64,000 bases of DNA from CADEFX01 sp963840425 (GTDB lineage Bacteria; Pseudomonadota; Alphaproteobacteria; Rhizobiales; Hyphomicrobiaceae). Numbering within the stretch: position 1 is the first letter of the stretch; each line of letters begins with the position of its first letter. The notes below the pieces were generated by a model that had not been told where the DNA came from, made no database searches, and saw only the letters and a list, made by a program, of their open reading frames with translations. Below, one piece after another: positions 44,287 through 53,493 of the stretch. Made by a program: the position numbers and the translations under genes. The stretch spans positions 242,962-306,961 of the forward strand of contig CAWIYZ010000014.1 of the NCBI GenBank assembly GCA_963840425.1, read 5' to 3'.

Positions 44287-46413
44287 CTAGCGCCCGATCA
44301 GCTTCAGCCATTCGTCCTCGGTCAGGACTTCGACGCCCAACTCGCGCGCCTTGGTGAGCTTTGAACCGGCGTCGGCGCCGGCAATGACGTAGTCGGTTTT
44401 CTTGGAGACGGAGCCCGCCACCTTGGCGCCAAGCCGCTCGGCCTGGGCCTTGGCCTCGCTGCGCGTCACCTGCTCCAGCGTACCGGTGAAGACGACGGTC
44501 TTGCCGGTCACCGCCGAATTCACCGTGCTCGGGCGCACATAAGGCTCGACCATGATCTCGGCCAGCAGATCATTCACGGCTTTCACATTGTGCGGCTCGC
44601 CGAAGAAGTCCACGAGAGCATCGACCACGGTCTCGCCGATACCCTCGATGTTGTCGATGTCGCGATAGGCATCGCTGTCGCGGCCGCCCTTCACTGCCGC
44701 CTGCACCGATGCCATGAACTCCTCGGCGCTGCCGAACGCACGGGCCAGATCGCGCGCTGTGGTCTCACCGATGTGACGGATGCCGAGGGCATAGATGAAG
44801 CGATCCAGAGCAATCGTACGCCGCGCCTCGATGGCTCCGTACAAATTCTCGAGTGACTTCGCACCAAAGCCCTTCTTGGTGTTCAGCGGCTCGGAATGCT
44901 TCGGGTCACGCTCCTGCAAAGTGAAAATGTCGGCCGGCTGGCGGAGGCGCTCCTCGTCGAAGAACAGCTCGATACGCTCGCCACCGAGGCCTTCGATGTC
45001 GAAGGCGTTGCGCGAGACGAAGTGCTTCAGGCGCTCCTTGGCCTGGGCCGGACAGATGAGGCCGCCGGTGCAGCGGCGTACGGCATCGGCCTTGCCGGTT
45101 TTCTCGTCGATCTCGCGCACCGCGTGACTGCCGCAAGCCGGGCAAACCTGGGGAAACACGAAACGGCGCGCGCCTTTCGGCCGCTTGTCGAGCACCACCG
45201 AGACGATCTGCGGGATGACATCGCCGGCGCGCTGCACCACCACGGTGTCGCCGGTGCGCACGTCCTTGCGCGCGATCTCGTCCTCATTGTGCAGGGTGGC
45301 ATTGGAGACCACGACGCCGCCGACGGTGACGGGCTCGAGCTTGGCGACAGGGGTGAGCGCGCCGGTGCGGCCGACCTGGATCTCGATATCTTTCAATACG
45401 GTCGTCGCCTGCTCGGCCGGGAACTTGTGGGCGATGGCCCAGCGCGGCGAACGCGAGACGAAACCAAGCCGCTCCTGAAAGTCGAGGCGGTCCACCTTGT
45501 AGACGACGCCGTCGATGTCGTACCCGAGCTTGGCGCGCTTGTCGGCCATGCTGCGATAGAATGTGAGCATGTCCTCGGCGCTGGCGCATACCCTGTGCAG
45601 CGGATTGACCGGCAGACCCCAGCGCTCGTAGGCGGCGATGACACCGGACTGCGTGTCGGCCGGCATCTTGGAAATGGCGCCCCACGCATATGCCAAGAAC
45701 TTGAGCGGGCGGCGCGCCGTGATGCTCGCGTCGAGCTGGCGGAGCGAGCCAGCGGCGGCATTGCGAGGATTGGCGAAGACTTTGTCACCAGTTTCGGTCT
45801 GGGCCACGTTGAGACGGCGGAAGTCGGCGTGGCTCAAGTAGATCTCGCCACGCACGTCGATGAGGTCGGGAACGTCCTTGCCTTTGAGCTTGTGTGGCAA
45901 GGAAGCGATAGTCTTGACGTTGGCGGTGACGTTCTCGCCCGTGGTGCCGTCGCCCCGCGTAGCTGCGCGCACGAACGCGCCATTTTCGTAGCGGATGGAG
46001 ATGGACAGGCCATCGATCTTCGGTTCGGCCAGGAATGCCAGCGGCTCGGACGCCGGCACGCGCAGAAAGCGGCGCACCCGCTCGACGAACTCGGTGACGT
46101 CGCTGTCCTCGAAGGCGTTGCCGAGGGAGAGCATCGGCACGTCATGGCGGATCTTGGCGAAGGTTTCGAGCGGGGCGGCGCCGACACGCCTGGAGGGGCT
46201 GTCGTCGCGCACGAGGTCGGGAAAACGCGCCTCGATAGCAGCGTTGCGCTGAACCAGCGCGTCGTAGGCGGCGTCCGAGATTTCGGGTGCGTCCTGGCGG
46301 TGGTAGAGCTCGTCGTGGCGCGCGATCTCGGCGGCCAGATACGCAAGCTCGGCCTTGGCCTCAGCCTTGGTGAGGGTCTCGGCAGGCTTTACAGCTTTGG
46401 CGGTCTTGCTCAT
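44287..46413 (-). CDS. ligA: NAD-dependent DNA ligase
   Basis: A 708-residue replicative ligase. The adenylation lysine is in LAEPKIDGLSISIRYENG near residue 130, followed by TRGDGTTGENVTANVKTI. The OB-fold and four-cysteine zinc finger (VCPACGSHAVREID, CTGGLICPAQAKERLKHFVSRNAFDIEGLG) follow. Helix-hairpin-helix repeats lie near 520-600, and the C-terminal BRCT domain (GKTVVFTGTLEQVTRSEAKAQAERLGAKVAGSVSKKTDYVIAG) is complete, each seen here in parts. Length is normal. Confidence 0.98.
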   Translation of the reverse strand: MSKTAKAVKPAETLTKAEAKAELAYLAAEIARHDELYHRQDAPEISDAAYDALVQRNAAIEARFPDLVRDDSPSRRVGAAPLETFAKIRHDVPMLSLGNAFEDSDVTEFVERVRRFLRVPASEPLAFLAEPKIDGLSISIRYENGAFVRAATRGDGTTGENVTANVKTIASLPHKLKGKDVPDLIDVRGEIYLSHADFRRLNVAQTETGDKVFANPRNAAAGSLRQLDASITARRPLKFLAYAWGAISKMPADTQSGVIAAYERWGLPVNPLHRVCASAEDMLTFYRSMADKRAKLGYDIDGVVYKVDRLDFQERLGFVSRSPRWAIAHKFPAEQATTVLKDIEIQVGRTGALTPVAKLEPVTVGGVVVSNATLHNEDEIARKDVRTGDTVVVQRAGDVIPQIVSVVLDKRPKGARRFVFPQVCPACGSHAVREIDEKTGKADAVRRCTGGLICPAQAKERLKHFVSRNAFDIEGLGGERIELFFDEERLRQPADIFTLQERDPKHSEPLNTKKGFGAKSLENLYGAIEARRTIALDRFIYALGIRHIGETTARDLARAFGSAEEFMASVQAAVKGGRDSDAYRDIDNIEGIGETVVDALVDFFGEPHNVKAVNDLLAEIMVEPYVRPSTVNSAVTGKTVVFTGTLEQVTRSEAKAQAERLGAKVAGSVSKKTDYVIAGADAGSKLTKARELGVEVLTEDEWLKLIGR

Positions 46414-46556
46414 GGCGCGGACTGTGCACCAAGGTGCCTAATCAAGCCAAGCTCCGGCGACAATCGAATGATGATTTGACGGCGACCATGGCGCGTAAGA
46501 CGATCGCACGGGGTTGCGGACGAACAAAGCGAGCCCGACCAGAGAAGGATGCCCAT

Positions 46557-46844
46557 ATGATCTATCTGAATGTCGTGCTGACGGTGAAAGATGCCGCGGA
46601 CATCCCGTTCGTGCGCTCGACCATGACGGAGCTCGGGCGGCTCGCCCGCTCGGACGCGGGCTGCGTGCGCTTCGAGGTGTATCACTCGCAGGCTGACCCC
46701 CGCGCCTTCTTCCTCAACGAGGTATGGGAGGACGCGGCCTCGCTCGACGCGCATCGCAAGGCAAAGCCCTTCGTCGAAATCTACATGCCCAAGGTGGTGC
46801 CCAAGCTGGACCGCACGCCGCATCTCTGCGACCTGCTCGAGTAG
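46557..46844 (+). CDS. Antibiotic biosynthesis monooxygenase (ABM)-domain protein
   Basis: A 95-residue dimeric alpha-beta barrel protein. The fold pattern is visible: MIYLNVVLTVKDAAD, RSDAGCVRFEVYHSQADP, then FFLNEVWEDAASLDAHRKAKPF. The family includes cofactor-free monooxygenases and putative quinol oxidases; the role here is unknown. The ATG at 46557 has AGAAGGA upstream. It is divergent from ligA, which starts 144 bases to the left. Confidence 0.88.
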   Translation: MIYLNVVLTVKDAADIPFVRSTMTELGRLARSDAGCVRFEVYHSQADPRAFFLNEVWEDAASLDAHRKAKPFVEIYMPKVVPKLDRTPHLCDLLE

Positions 46845-46894
46845 CCTCAGTAACTCGCTGGGAGCCCGGCCACACGCAACGACAAATCATCACA

Positions 46895-47398
46895 CTAGAT
46901 GCGGCTGCCGCCCCTGGCCTCGATCAAGGCGCCGGTGAGGGCCTTGGCGAAGTCGCGCCGCTCGTCGTCGGTGAGAAAACGCCCGAAGGACAATTCCTTG
47001 CCGTGCAGATGCAGGCGCAGGTCGGTGCGCCCATCCTTGCCTTCGGCCAAGCGGACGCGCACCCAGTAGGGGTTGAGGACGAAACGCTCCGTGCGACCGG
47101 AGGGATGGAAGCGGGTGACCGTCAGATCTGAGGAATTTAGCTCCACCGTCTCGTGCAGGCGGCCTGCGCGATAGTTGAGGCGGAATGCGATATAGATGAT
47201 GAGGACGTCGAGGCCGAAGAAGCCGAGCACCGGCCAAGCGCCCATGAAGTAGAATACCGCACCAGTCGTGAAGCTAACGGTACTGATGATACTCATCAGC
47301 ATGAGAAAACCGGTCGGACCCAGCGACCGGTGCGGTCTCAGAACCGCCCGAAACTCGCCGGAGCCCGGCATGTGAGGGGACGCGTCGCTCATCACCAA
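46895..47398 (-). CDS. DUF2244 domain-containing membrane protein
   Basis: A 167-residue protein with two close hydrophobic helices at about 28-75 (FLMLMSIISTVSFTTGAVFY and the next segment). After these come the family's AFRLNYRAGRLHETVELNSSDLTVTRFHPSGR and a soluble C-terminal domain. The function is unknown. In Hyphomicrobiales this gene commonly sits divergent to nth, as here (20 bases apart). The start is 47398 or the second ATG at 47392. Confidence 0.9.
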   Translation of the reverse strand: MVMSDASPHMPGSGEFRAVLRPHRSLGPTGFLMLMSIISTVSFTTGAVFYFMGAWPVLGFFGLDVLIIYIAFRLNYRAGRLHETVELNSSDLTVTRFHPSGRTERFVLNPYWVRVRLAEGKDGRTDLRLHLHGKELSFGRFLTDDERRDFAKALTGALIEARGGSRI

Positions 47399-47418
47399 TT
47401 CGCTTTGCGAACACTCTT

Positions 47419-48162
47419 ATGCAGAAGCAGCTTAAACCACGAACAACAAATCCCGCCAAGGTCACGCTGGCAGCGCAGGCCGCAGGTGGCGTCAGGGCCA
47501 AGCCGCGACGCGCACGCAAGGGCAAGGTTTCGCCGGCAACCATCGAAGAGATATTCCGCCGGTTCGAGGCGGCCAATCCGCAACCCAAGGGCGAGCTGGA
47601 GCACGTCAATCCCTACACGCTGCTGGTGGCGGTCGTGCTTTCGGCGCAGGCGACGGATGCCGGTGTCAACAAGGCGACGCGGGCGCTGTTCGGCATAGCG
47701 GACACGCCGGCCAAGATGGTGGCGTTGGGCGAAGACAAAGTGCGCGACTACATCAAGACCATCGGGCTCTACCGCAACAAGGCCAAGAACGTGATCGCGC
47801 TATCGCAGCAGCTTATCAGCGAGCATGGCGGTAGGGTCCCGCACGACCGCGAAGCGCTCGAGAAGCTTCCCGGCGTCGGCCGCAAGACGGCGAACGTGGT
47901 CCTCAACATGGCCTTCGGCGAGCCGACCATCGCGGTCGATACGCACCTGTTCCGGCTGGCCAACAGGCTCGGGATCGCACCCGGCAGGACGCCGCTGGAG
48001 GTCGAGCAGGGCCTGCTCCGGGTCGTGCCTGAGACATACCTGCTGCACGCGCATCACTGGCTCATTCTGCATGGGCGCTACATCTGTCAGGCGCGCAAGC
48101 CGCGCTGCGGGATGTGCCTGATCGCCGATCTGTGCACCTCGAAAGACAAGATAGCGGCCTGA
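47419..48162 (+). CDS. nth: Endonuclease III
   Basis: A 247-residue base-excision repair glycosylase/AP lyase for oxidised pyrimidines. The helix-hairpin-helix and catalytic lysine are in LEKLPGVGRKTANVVLNMAF, with the catalytic aspartate in TIAVDTHLFRLANRLG. The C-terminal CQARKPRCGMCLIADLC gives the C-x6-C-x2-C-x5-C ligands of the 4Fe-4S cluster. The N-terminal 40 residues are a basic extension. Its TGA overlaps the ATG of the downstream methyltransferase (TGATG). Confidence 0.97.
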   Translation: MQKQLKPRTTNPAKVTLAAQAAGGVRAKPRRARKGKVSPATIEEIFRRFEAANPQPKGELEHVNPYTLLVAVVLSAQATDAGVNKATRALFGIADTPAKMVALGEDKVRDYIKTIGLYRNKAKNVIALSQQLISEHGGRVPHDREALEKLPGVGRKTANVVLNMAFGEPTIAVDTHLFRLANRLGIAPGRTPLEVEQGLLRVVPETYLLHAHHWLILHGRYICQARKPRCGMCLIADLCTSKDKIAA

Positions 48163-49221
48163 TGCGGGCGGGATCGACCATGAGGCACAGCCCAGCTTCG
48201 GCGCGCGCGCCGGCAGATGCAGCCGCTTCCGTGATGGCAGGCGCGCTGGCGCATCTCCATCCCGGGGATCGCCCGCTCATTGTCGACGAGCCGGCGGGGC
48301 TGCTCGTCGATACGCTGGCGGCGCAAGGGGTTGCGGCTAGCGTCTGGCTGCGGCGCGCCGGCGGTTCGGAAGCGGCGCAAGCGTGGCCTGCGGCTGGCCC
48401 GTTCACGTCGGCGCTGGTGCGGCTGCCCAAAGCCAAGGATGCGCTCGACTTCGCACTGCATGCGGTGGCGTCCGCCGTGCCGGCGGGCGCGGAGATCATG
48501 GTGTTCGGCGCCAACGATGAAGGTATCCGCTCGGCAGCGTCGCATCTGGAAGTCGTGGCCGAGGATGTGGCGACGGTCGATGCGCGCCGCCACTGCCGCG
48601 TGCTGGCGGGACGGCGGCGTGCGGCGATTGACGGCCACAAGACATCGCTCTCTGCACTGGCGCCGCGAAAACGAGATTGCAATTGCAGGCGGGACGCGCC
48701 GCTGGGTGTCCTATCCGGGCCTATTTGCCGGCGGCGGTCTGGATGAGGGCACGGCACTGCTGCTGGAGCATCTGCCCGAGCTGGCAGACACCGCGCGCGT
48801 TCTGGATTTCGGATGCGGCACGGGCATCATCGGCACAGGCGTGCGCGTGAAAGCACCGCGTGCGCGGATCGATCTCCTGGATGCCGATGCCATTGCGCTG
48901 GAGGCTGCGCGCGAGAACGTGCTGGATGCTCGGCTGGTGCTCGGCGACGGCTTGGCGGCGGCGGGAACGATGCGCTATCACGCGATCCTCTCCAATCCGC
49001 CGCTGCATGACGGGGTGGCGGAGGATCGTGGGCCGCTCGAACGTTTGATCAGCGAGGCGCCAAAGCATCTGGTGGCGGGCGGCGTCCTGCAGATCGTCGT
49101 GCAGCGACGCATCAAGGCTATCGAACTGGTGCAGACGGCATTCGGCAACGTGGACGATGGTAGCGGAGAACGCGCGTTTCCGGGTGCTGCGGGCCAGGCG
49201 GGACAGATAGCCGTCAGTTGA
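48162..49221 (+). pseudogene. RsmC-like class I methyltransferase, one apparent frameshift
   Basis: A methyltransferase of about 350 residues after repair, resembling 16S rRNA guanine-N2 methyltransferase RsmC. The N-terminal pseudo-methyltransferase half is in the first frame, ending RRRAAIDGHKTSLSAL. At about 48654 the frame shifts by one extra base. The C-terminal half continues HWRRENEIAIAGGTRRWVSY, with SAM motif RVLDFGCGTGIIGTGV and the catalytic-type SNPPLHDGVAED. The ATG at 48162 overlaps the nth stop. The 3' end overlaps the convergent hisF stop by 8 bases. Both halves are well conserved, so a sequence error is plausible. Confidence 0.82.
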
Positions 49222-49987
49222 GCCGGATAGGAATGCCGGCGGCGGCCATGTGCTGCTTGGCCTGGCCGATCGTGTACGTGCCGAAATGAAAGATGGAGGC
49301 GGCGAGCACGGCGCTGGCGTGGCCCTGCTTTACACCGTCGACCAGGTGATCGAGCGTGCCGACACCGCCGGAGGCGATCACCGGTACGTTGACGGCGTCG
49401 GCGATGGCGCGCGTCAGATCGAGGTCGAAGCCCGCCTTGGTGCCGTCGCGGTCCATAGACGTGAGTAGAATTTCACCCGCGCCAAGGGCCACGACCTCGC
49501 GGGCGTAGTCGATGGCGTCGAGCCCGGTCGGGTTGCGGCCGCCGTGGGTAAAGATCTCCCAGCGGTCCGGCTCGCCGGCGGCGGAAACCTTCTTCGCGTC
49601 GATGGCGACAACGATGCATTGAGCACCGAACTTCTCAGCCCCTTCGCGCACGAAGGTGCGCCTGTTCACGGCTGCGGTATTGATCGAGACTTTGTCGGCG
49701 CCAGCTTCCAGAAGCTTGCGGATGTCCTCCACCGTGCGCACGCCCCCGCCCACCGTCAGGGGCATGAAGCAGCGCTCGGCGGTGCGCTCCACAATGGCGA
49801 AGATGGTGTCGCGGTTCTCGTGGCTGGCCGTGATATCGAGAAAGCATAATTCGTCGGCGCCGGCGGCGTCATAAGCCGCTGCCGCCTCGACGGGATCGCC
49901 GGCGTCGCGCAGGTCGACGAAGTTGACGCCCTTGACGACGCGGCCGTCCCTGACGTCGAGGCAGGGGATGATGCGTACCTTGAGCAT
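49214..49987 (-). CDS. hisF: Imidazole glycerol phosphate synthase subunit HisF
   Basis: A 257-residue TIM-barrel cyclase of histidine synthesis that partners HisH. Catalytic D11 is in IIPCLDVRDGRVVKG, the second aspartate is in CIVVAIDAKKV, and phosphate-binding loops occur in MPLTVGGGVR and VPVIASGGVG. I chose the ATG at 49987 because it begins the family sequence. No other his gene is adjacent here on either side. The first 317 bases to the right contain its promoter region and that of ilvC. Confidence 0.97.
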   Translation of the reverse strand: MLKVRIIPCLDVRDGRVVKGVNFVDLRDAGDPVEAAAAYDAAGADELCFLDITASHENRDTIFAIVERTAERCFMPLTVGGGVRTVEDIRKLLEAGADKVSINTAAVNRRTFVREGAEKFGAQCIVVAIDAKKVSAAGEPDRWEIFTHGGRNPTGLDAIDYAREVVALGAGEILLTSMDRDGTKAGFDLDLTRAIADAVNVPVIASGGVGTLDHLVDGVKQGHASAVLAASIFHFGTYTIGQAKQHMAAAGIPIRLN

Positions 49988-50176
49988 GGGCGTACTTCTG
50001 CGACGGGTGCTGGACGCCGTGCAAGAAAAAATAGCGCCCTCGCAGACGGGGCGTGTTTCCGGCTCTTGCGCCCTGCGGAAGGCACCTTCGGCACGACGCG
50101 GGCTAAGGGCGGCGAAGGTGTAAGAGGCATGTCGGGTTGGCCTGCGACCGGACCGAAGGTGACCCGCGGGCCGTTT

Positions 50177-50210
50177 CGAGTCCTGGGCACACACCCCAGG
50201 CTCCGGTTTT
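50177..50210 (+). terminator. Hairpin with T-run in the hisF/ilvC intergenic stretch
   Basis: GAGTCCTGGG and CCCAGGCTC form a nine-base stem with one bulge, followed by CCGGTTTT. It lies about 95 bases before ilvC and could attenuate its transcription. No branched-chain leader peptide is obvious in front of it. The rest of 49988-50304 shows nothing further. Confidence 0.35.
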
Positions 50211-50304
50211 CCCTTGCCGGCCAAGGCGCAAAGGCGCTAGGCGTACGCAACCGAATTCCCGCTTCCAACCAGAAACCTTACGTCGTCGATAGGGGAGTTA
50301 GCCC

Positions 50305-51324
50305 ATGCGCGTCTACTATGATCGTGATGCCGATATCAATCTGATCAAGGGCAAGAAGGTAGTCATCATCGGCTACGGCAGCCAAGGCCATGCCCATGCG
50401 CTGAACTTGCGCGATTCCGGCGTCAAGGACGTGGTCGTGGCACTGCGTAAGAGCAGTCCCTCCGCCAAGAAGGCCGAGGCCGAGAAGCTCAAGGTCATGG
50501 AAGTGGCTGACGCCGCCAAGTGGGCGGACGTGATGATGATGCTGACCCCGGACGAGCTGCAGGCCGACATCTACAAGGACCATCTGCACGCCAACATGAA
50601 GCAGGGCGCGGCCATCATGTTCGCGCACGGGCTTAACGTGCATTTCAACCTGATCGAAGCGCGCAAGGACATCGACGTGGGCATGGTCGCGCCCAAGGGC
50701 CCCGGCCATACCGTGCGGTCGGAATACGCGCGCGGCGGCGGCGTGCCGTGCCTGATGGCGATCGCGCAGGACGCCTCCGGCAACAGTCACGATCTGTTCC
50801 TGTCCTATGCGGCGGCGATCGGCGGCGGGCGCGCGGGCATCATCGAGACCACCTTCAAGGAGGAGTGCGAGACCGATCTCTTCGGTGAGCAGGTCGTCCT
50901 GTGCGGCGGGCTCGTGGAGCTGATCCGCGCCGGCTACGAGACACTGATCGAGGCCGGCTATGCGCCCGAGATGGCCTATTTCGAATGCCTGCACGAGGTG
51001 AAGCTGATCGTCGACCTGATCTACGAAGGCGGCATCGCCAACATGAACTATTCGATCTCCAACACCGCCGAGTTCGGCGAGTACGTGTCGGGGCCGCGCG
51101 TCATCACGGACGAGACGCGCAAGGAGATGAAGCGCATCCTCAAGGACATCCAGTCCGGCGAGTTCGCCTCCAAATGGATCGCCGAGTGCAAGGCCGGCCA
51201 GCCCAAGTTCAAGGCCATCCGCCGCAACAACGACGCCCACCCGATCGAGGAAGTGGGGGCCAAGCTGCGCGCCATGATGCCCTGGATCAAGGAGAAGGCC
51301 CTGGTCGACAAGACGAAGAACTGA
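50305..51324 (+). CDS. ilvC: Ketol-acid reductoisomerase
   Basis: A 339-residue class I enzyme of valine and isoleucine synthesis. The NAD(P) motif GYGSQGHAHALNLRDSG is near residue 25, and the metal-binding helix contains EEGETDLFGEQVVLCGG-type sequence (KEECETDLFGEQVVLCGG near 190) followed by EMAYFECLHEVKLIVDLIYEGG. Length is that of the short bacterial form. The ATG at 50305 has GGGGAG upstream. leuA lies 3.4 kb downstream with its own leader, so the two are separate units. Confidence 0.98.
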   Translation: MRVYYDRDADINLIKGKKVVIIGYGSQGHAHALNLRDSGVKDVVVALRKSSPSAKKAEAEKLKVMEVADAAKWADVMMMLTPDELQADIYKDHLHANMKQGAAIMFAHGLNVHFNLIEARKDIDVGMVAPKGPGHTVRSEYARGGGVPCLMAIAQDASGNSHDLFLSYAAAIGGGRAGIIETTFKEECETDLFGEQVVLCGGLVELIRAGYETLIEAGYAPEMAYFECLHEVKLIVDLIYEGGIANMNYSISNTAEFGEYVSGPRVITDETRKEMKRILKDIQSGEFASKWIAECKAGQPKFKAIRRNNDAHPIEEVGAKLRAMMPWIKEKALVDKTKN

Positions 51325-51404
51325 GGCCTTTCGGCCCTAGTCGAAGGCGGGCGCCGGGGCCATACTGGCGGCTTCGGCGTTGTCATTTGCAAAGGGGGAA
51401 AGCC

Positions 51405-51635
51405 ATGAATCGCCTGCTCGCTGCCGTTGCCTGCGCCATGGCGCTGTCGCTGGCCGCACCTGCCACCATCGAAATGCCTGCTGCTGCCGCCAAGAAAGCC
51501 GCCATGAAGCAATGCAAGGCCAAAGCCCTGGACGGCAAGGCGGTCACATGGAAGTGCGCTACGGACCAGCCGTGCTGCATGAACTACGTCACGGGCAAGG
51601 GCGTGTGCGGCACCAAGGCTATCGGCTGCCTGTAA
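51405..51635 (+). CDS. Small secreted cysteine-rich protein, hypothetical
   Basis: A 76-residue protein with a signal peptide (residues 1-20, LLAAVACAMALSLAAPA). The mature part carries six cysteines (C37, C51, C57, C58, C68, C75), which suggests three disulfides. A strong AAGGGGGAA ribosome-binding site precedes the ATG at 51405. It is too short for a recognised enzyme, and I do not know the family. It lies between ilvC and an aminotransferase gene without evident link. Confidence 0.7.
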   Translation: MNRLLAAVACAMALSLAAPATIEMPAAAAKKAAMKQCKAKALDGKAVTWKCATDQPCCMNYVTGKGVCGTKAIGCL

Positions 51636-51696
51636 GCGCCACGGACAGCAGCGTGAAGGGCGCGGCGTCGCCCTTCACGGGCTTGCCGGCCACACC

Positions 51697-52881
51697 ATGA
51701 CCAGCGGTATCGATGTGCACAAGGTGCGGGCCGAGACACCGGCGTGCGCTAATCTCATTCACTTCAACAATGCCGGCGCGGCGCTCATGCCCGAGCCAGT
51801 GTACCAAGCCGTCCAGGCGCACCTGGATCTGGAGCGACGGATCGGCGGCTACGAAGCGGCTGCGGCGGTACAGGTTGAGCTCGACGACTTTTACTCATCT
51901 TTTGCCGAGCTGCTTGGATGTGAGCCTGACGAAATTGCATACATCGAGAACGCAACCCGGGCCTGGGACATGGCGTTCTACGCCATTCCGTTCCGCGCCG
52001 GCGACCGCATCCTGACCGTGGAGGCGGAGTACGCGTCCAACTTCATTGCGTTTCTGCACATGGCGAAGCGGTGTGGCGTCGTGATCGATGTCGTACCATC
52101 CGATGCAAGCGGTGCCACGGACGTAGCCGCGCTGGAGCGCATGGTGCGTGCAGGTGGCGTCAAGCTGATTGCCATCACGCATGTGCCCACCCAGGGCGGG
52201 CTCGTCAATCCGGCTGCCGAGATCGGGCGCATCGCGCGTGCGAACGGCATTCTCTATCTGCTTGATGCGTGCCAGTCGGTCGGGCAGATGCCCGTCGATG
52301 TCGGTGAGATCCAATGCGACATGCTGTCCGGCACAGGGCGCAAGTTTCTGCGCGGTCCGCGTGGGACGGGCTTTCTGTACGTGCGGCGCGGTATCCTCGA
52401 TCAGCTCGATCCACCATTCCTGGATTTGCACGCGGCCGAGATCAACGCCTCCGGCGGCTATCGGCTGGCTCCTGGGGCCATGCGCTTCGAGAACTGGGAG
52501 AGTTTCGTGGCCGGCCGGCTCGGGCTGCGTATGGCCGCACGCTACGCGCTCGGTCTTAGGCTACCGGCCATCAAGGATCGCGTGTACGCGCTGGCGGATG
52601 AATTGCGCGAAACCTTGCAGCGCATTCCCGGCGTCACCACACACGACCTCGGTCGCGAGAGATGCGGCATTGTCACCTTTACGAAGGCTGATGAAGCACC
52701 CGACGCGATCAAGACCCGGCTGGCAGCGTCACAAATCAACGTCTCGGTCTCGCGCGCCCGCTACGCCGCCCTCGATCTCGGCAAGCGCGGTCTGCCGGCT
52801 GTCGTCCGCGCGTCCGTGCACTACTACAATACCAGCGAGGAGATCAGCCGCTTCTGTCGGGTTCTGAGTGATCGTGCGTAG
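51697..52881 (+). CDS. Class V aminotransferase-fold PLP enzyme (cysteine desulfurase-like)
   Basis: A 394-residue PLP enzyme. The PLP lysine is K216 in MLSGTGRKFLRGPRGTGFLY, and the cofactor-contacting D190 is in LYLLDACQSVGQ. FNNAGAALMP at the start and ITHVPTQGGLVNP are typical of the isc/csd-like subgroup. The mobile catalytic cysteine of NifS-type desulfurases is not evident in the C-terminal third, so another C-S or C-N lyase or aminotransferase activity is possible. It stands alone. Confidence 0.88.
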   Translation: MTSGIDVHKVRAETPACANLIHFNNAGAALMPEPVYQAVQAHLDLERRIGGYEAAAAVQVELDDFYSSFAELLGCEPDEIAYIENATRAWDMAFYAIPFRAGDRILTVEAEYASNFIAFLHMAKRCGVVIDVVPSDASGATDVAALERMVRAGGVKLIAITHVPTQGGLVNPAAEIGRIARANGILYLLDACQSVGQMPVDVGEIQCDMLSGTGRKFLRGPRGTGFLYVRRGILDQLDPPFLDLHAAEINASGGYRLAPGAMRFENWESFVAGRLGLRMAARYALGLRLPAIKDRVYALADELRETLQRIPGVTTHDLGRERCGIVTFTKADEAPDAIKTRLAASQINVSVSRARYAALDLGKRGLPAVVRASVHYYNTSEEISRFCRVLSDRA

Positions 52882-52904
52882 CAACGGCAAGAGCGCGATC
52901 GACT

Positions 52905-52932
52905 CACATGGAAGCATTACTGCTTCCATGTG
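52905..52932. repeat. Perfect 12-base inverted repeat
   Basis: CACATGGAAGCA and TGCTTCCATGTG flank the loop TTAC, 23 bases after the aminotransferase stop. No T-run follows. It is the first of several palindromes in 52882-53493, a 612-base stretch without a firm gene. Confidence 0.7.
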
Positions 52933-52989
52933 TCCGCGCGTAGCGCGGCTCCGCCGCGACACGTGAATCGCACTCTAAAACTTAAAGTG

Positions 52990-53064
52990 TAGAGCAGGAT
53001 CCACGCTTCGGCCGAGACGTCTCGATTGCGGTAAAGCGCTTCAATCCGAAGCGACCCTGCTCTA
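52990..53064. repeat. Rhizobiales-type intergenic palindromic element
   Basis: The ends TAGAGCAGG and CCTGCTCTA are inverted repeats, and the inner arms CGCTTCGG and CCGAAGCG pair as well. Similar TAGAGCA-ended palindromes are scattered between genes in many Hyphomicrobiales. Confidence 0.6.
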
Positions 53065-53075
53065 GGCCGCTGCCA

Positions 53076-53148
53076 CCGGAAGGAACCGTCTGTCGTCGCG
53101 TCGGGGAGGGAGGTGTGTGGCGGTGCGGCGACAGACAGAACCTTCCGG
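53076..53148. repeat. Imperfect inverted repeat with about 20-base arms
   Basis: CCGGAAGGAACCGTCTGTCG pairs with CGACAGACAGAACCTTCCGG, with small mismatches and a GC-rich interior. A further imperfect palindrome (GTGATT/CAGGCCGC with complements) lies at 53281-53328. A 31-codon frame at 53256 with AAGGAA upstream is too weak to call. Confidence 0.5.
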
Positions 53149-53493
53149 CAGAGAGTAGGTCCGAAGCACATGCTGCTGGCACGCGAGCGGACCAAGGCGC
53201 GTTTTCAAGGCCGTCACATCGTGGGAGCGTTGCTGGCCCTGAAGGAACGTGTCTCATGTCACCCATGAGGCCCTGCAAAGGTGATTACTTTCAGGCCGCC
53301 GCGCGACGATTTCGCGGCCTGCAATCACGTCGTGTGTCGGGTGCGAAATAGTGCTCGCACGAGCACAAGTGGCCACTCCGGCATTGAAAAGTCACCAAGC
53401 CAAACCGATGTCCACTCTCAACGCCCGGACTTGGAGCGGTTTGCGGATTGAGGCATGTTGCAGGCCAATTGGCGGCATGGGGAGAGACCTGTA

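Noticed and set aside
44896..46479. 527-codon open frame on the plus strand
   Set aside because: Antisense to ligA, which is complete and diagnostic.
53256..53351. 31-codon frame with AAGGAA upstream
   Set aside because: It runs through an imperfect palindrome; too short and without a match to be supported.
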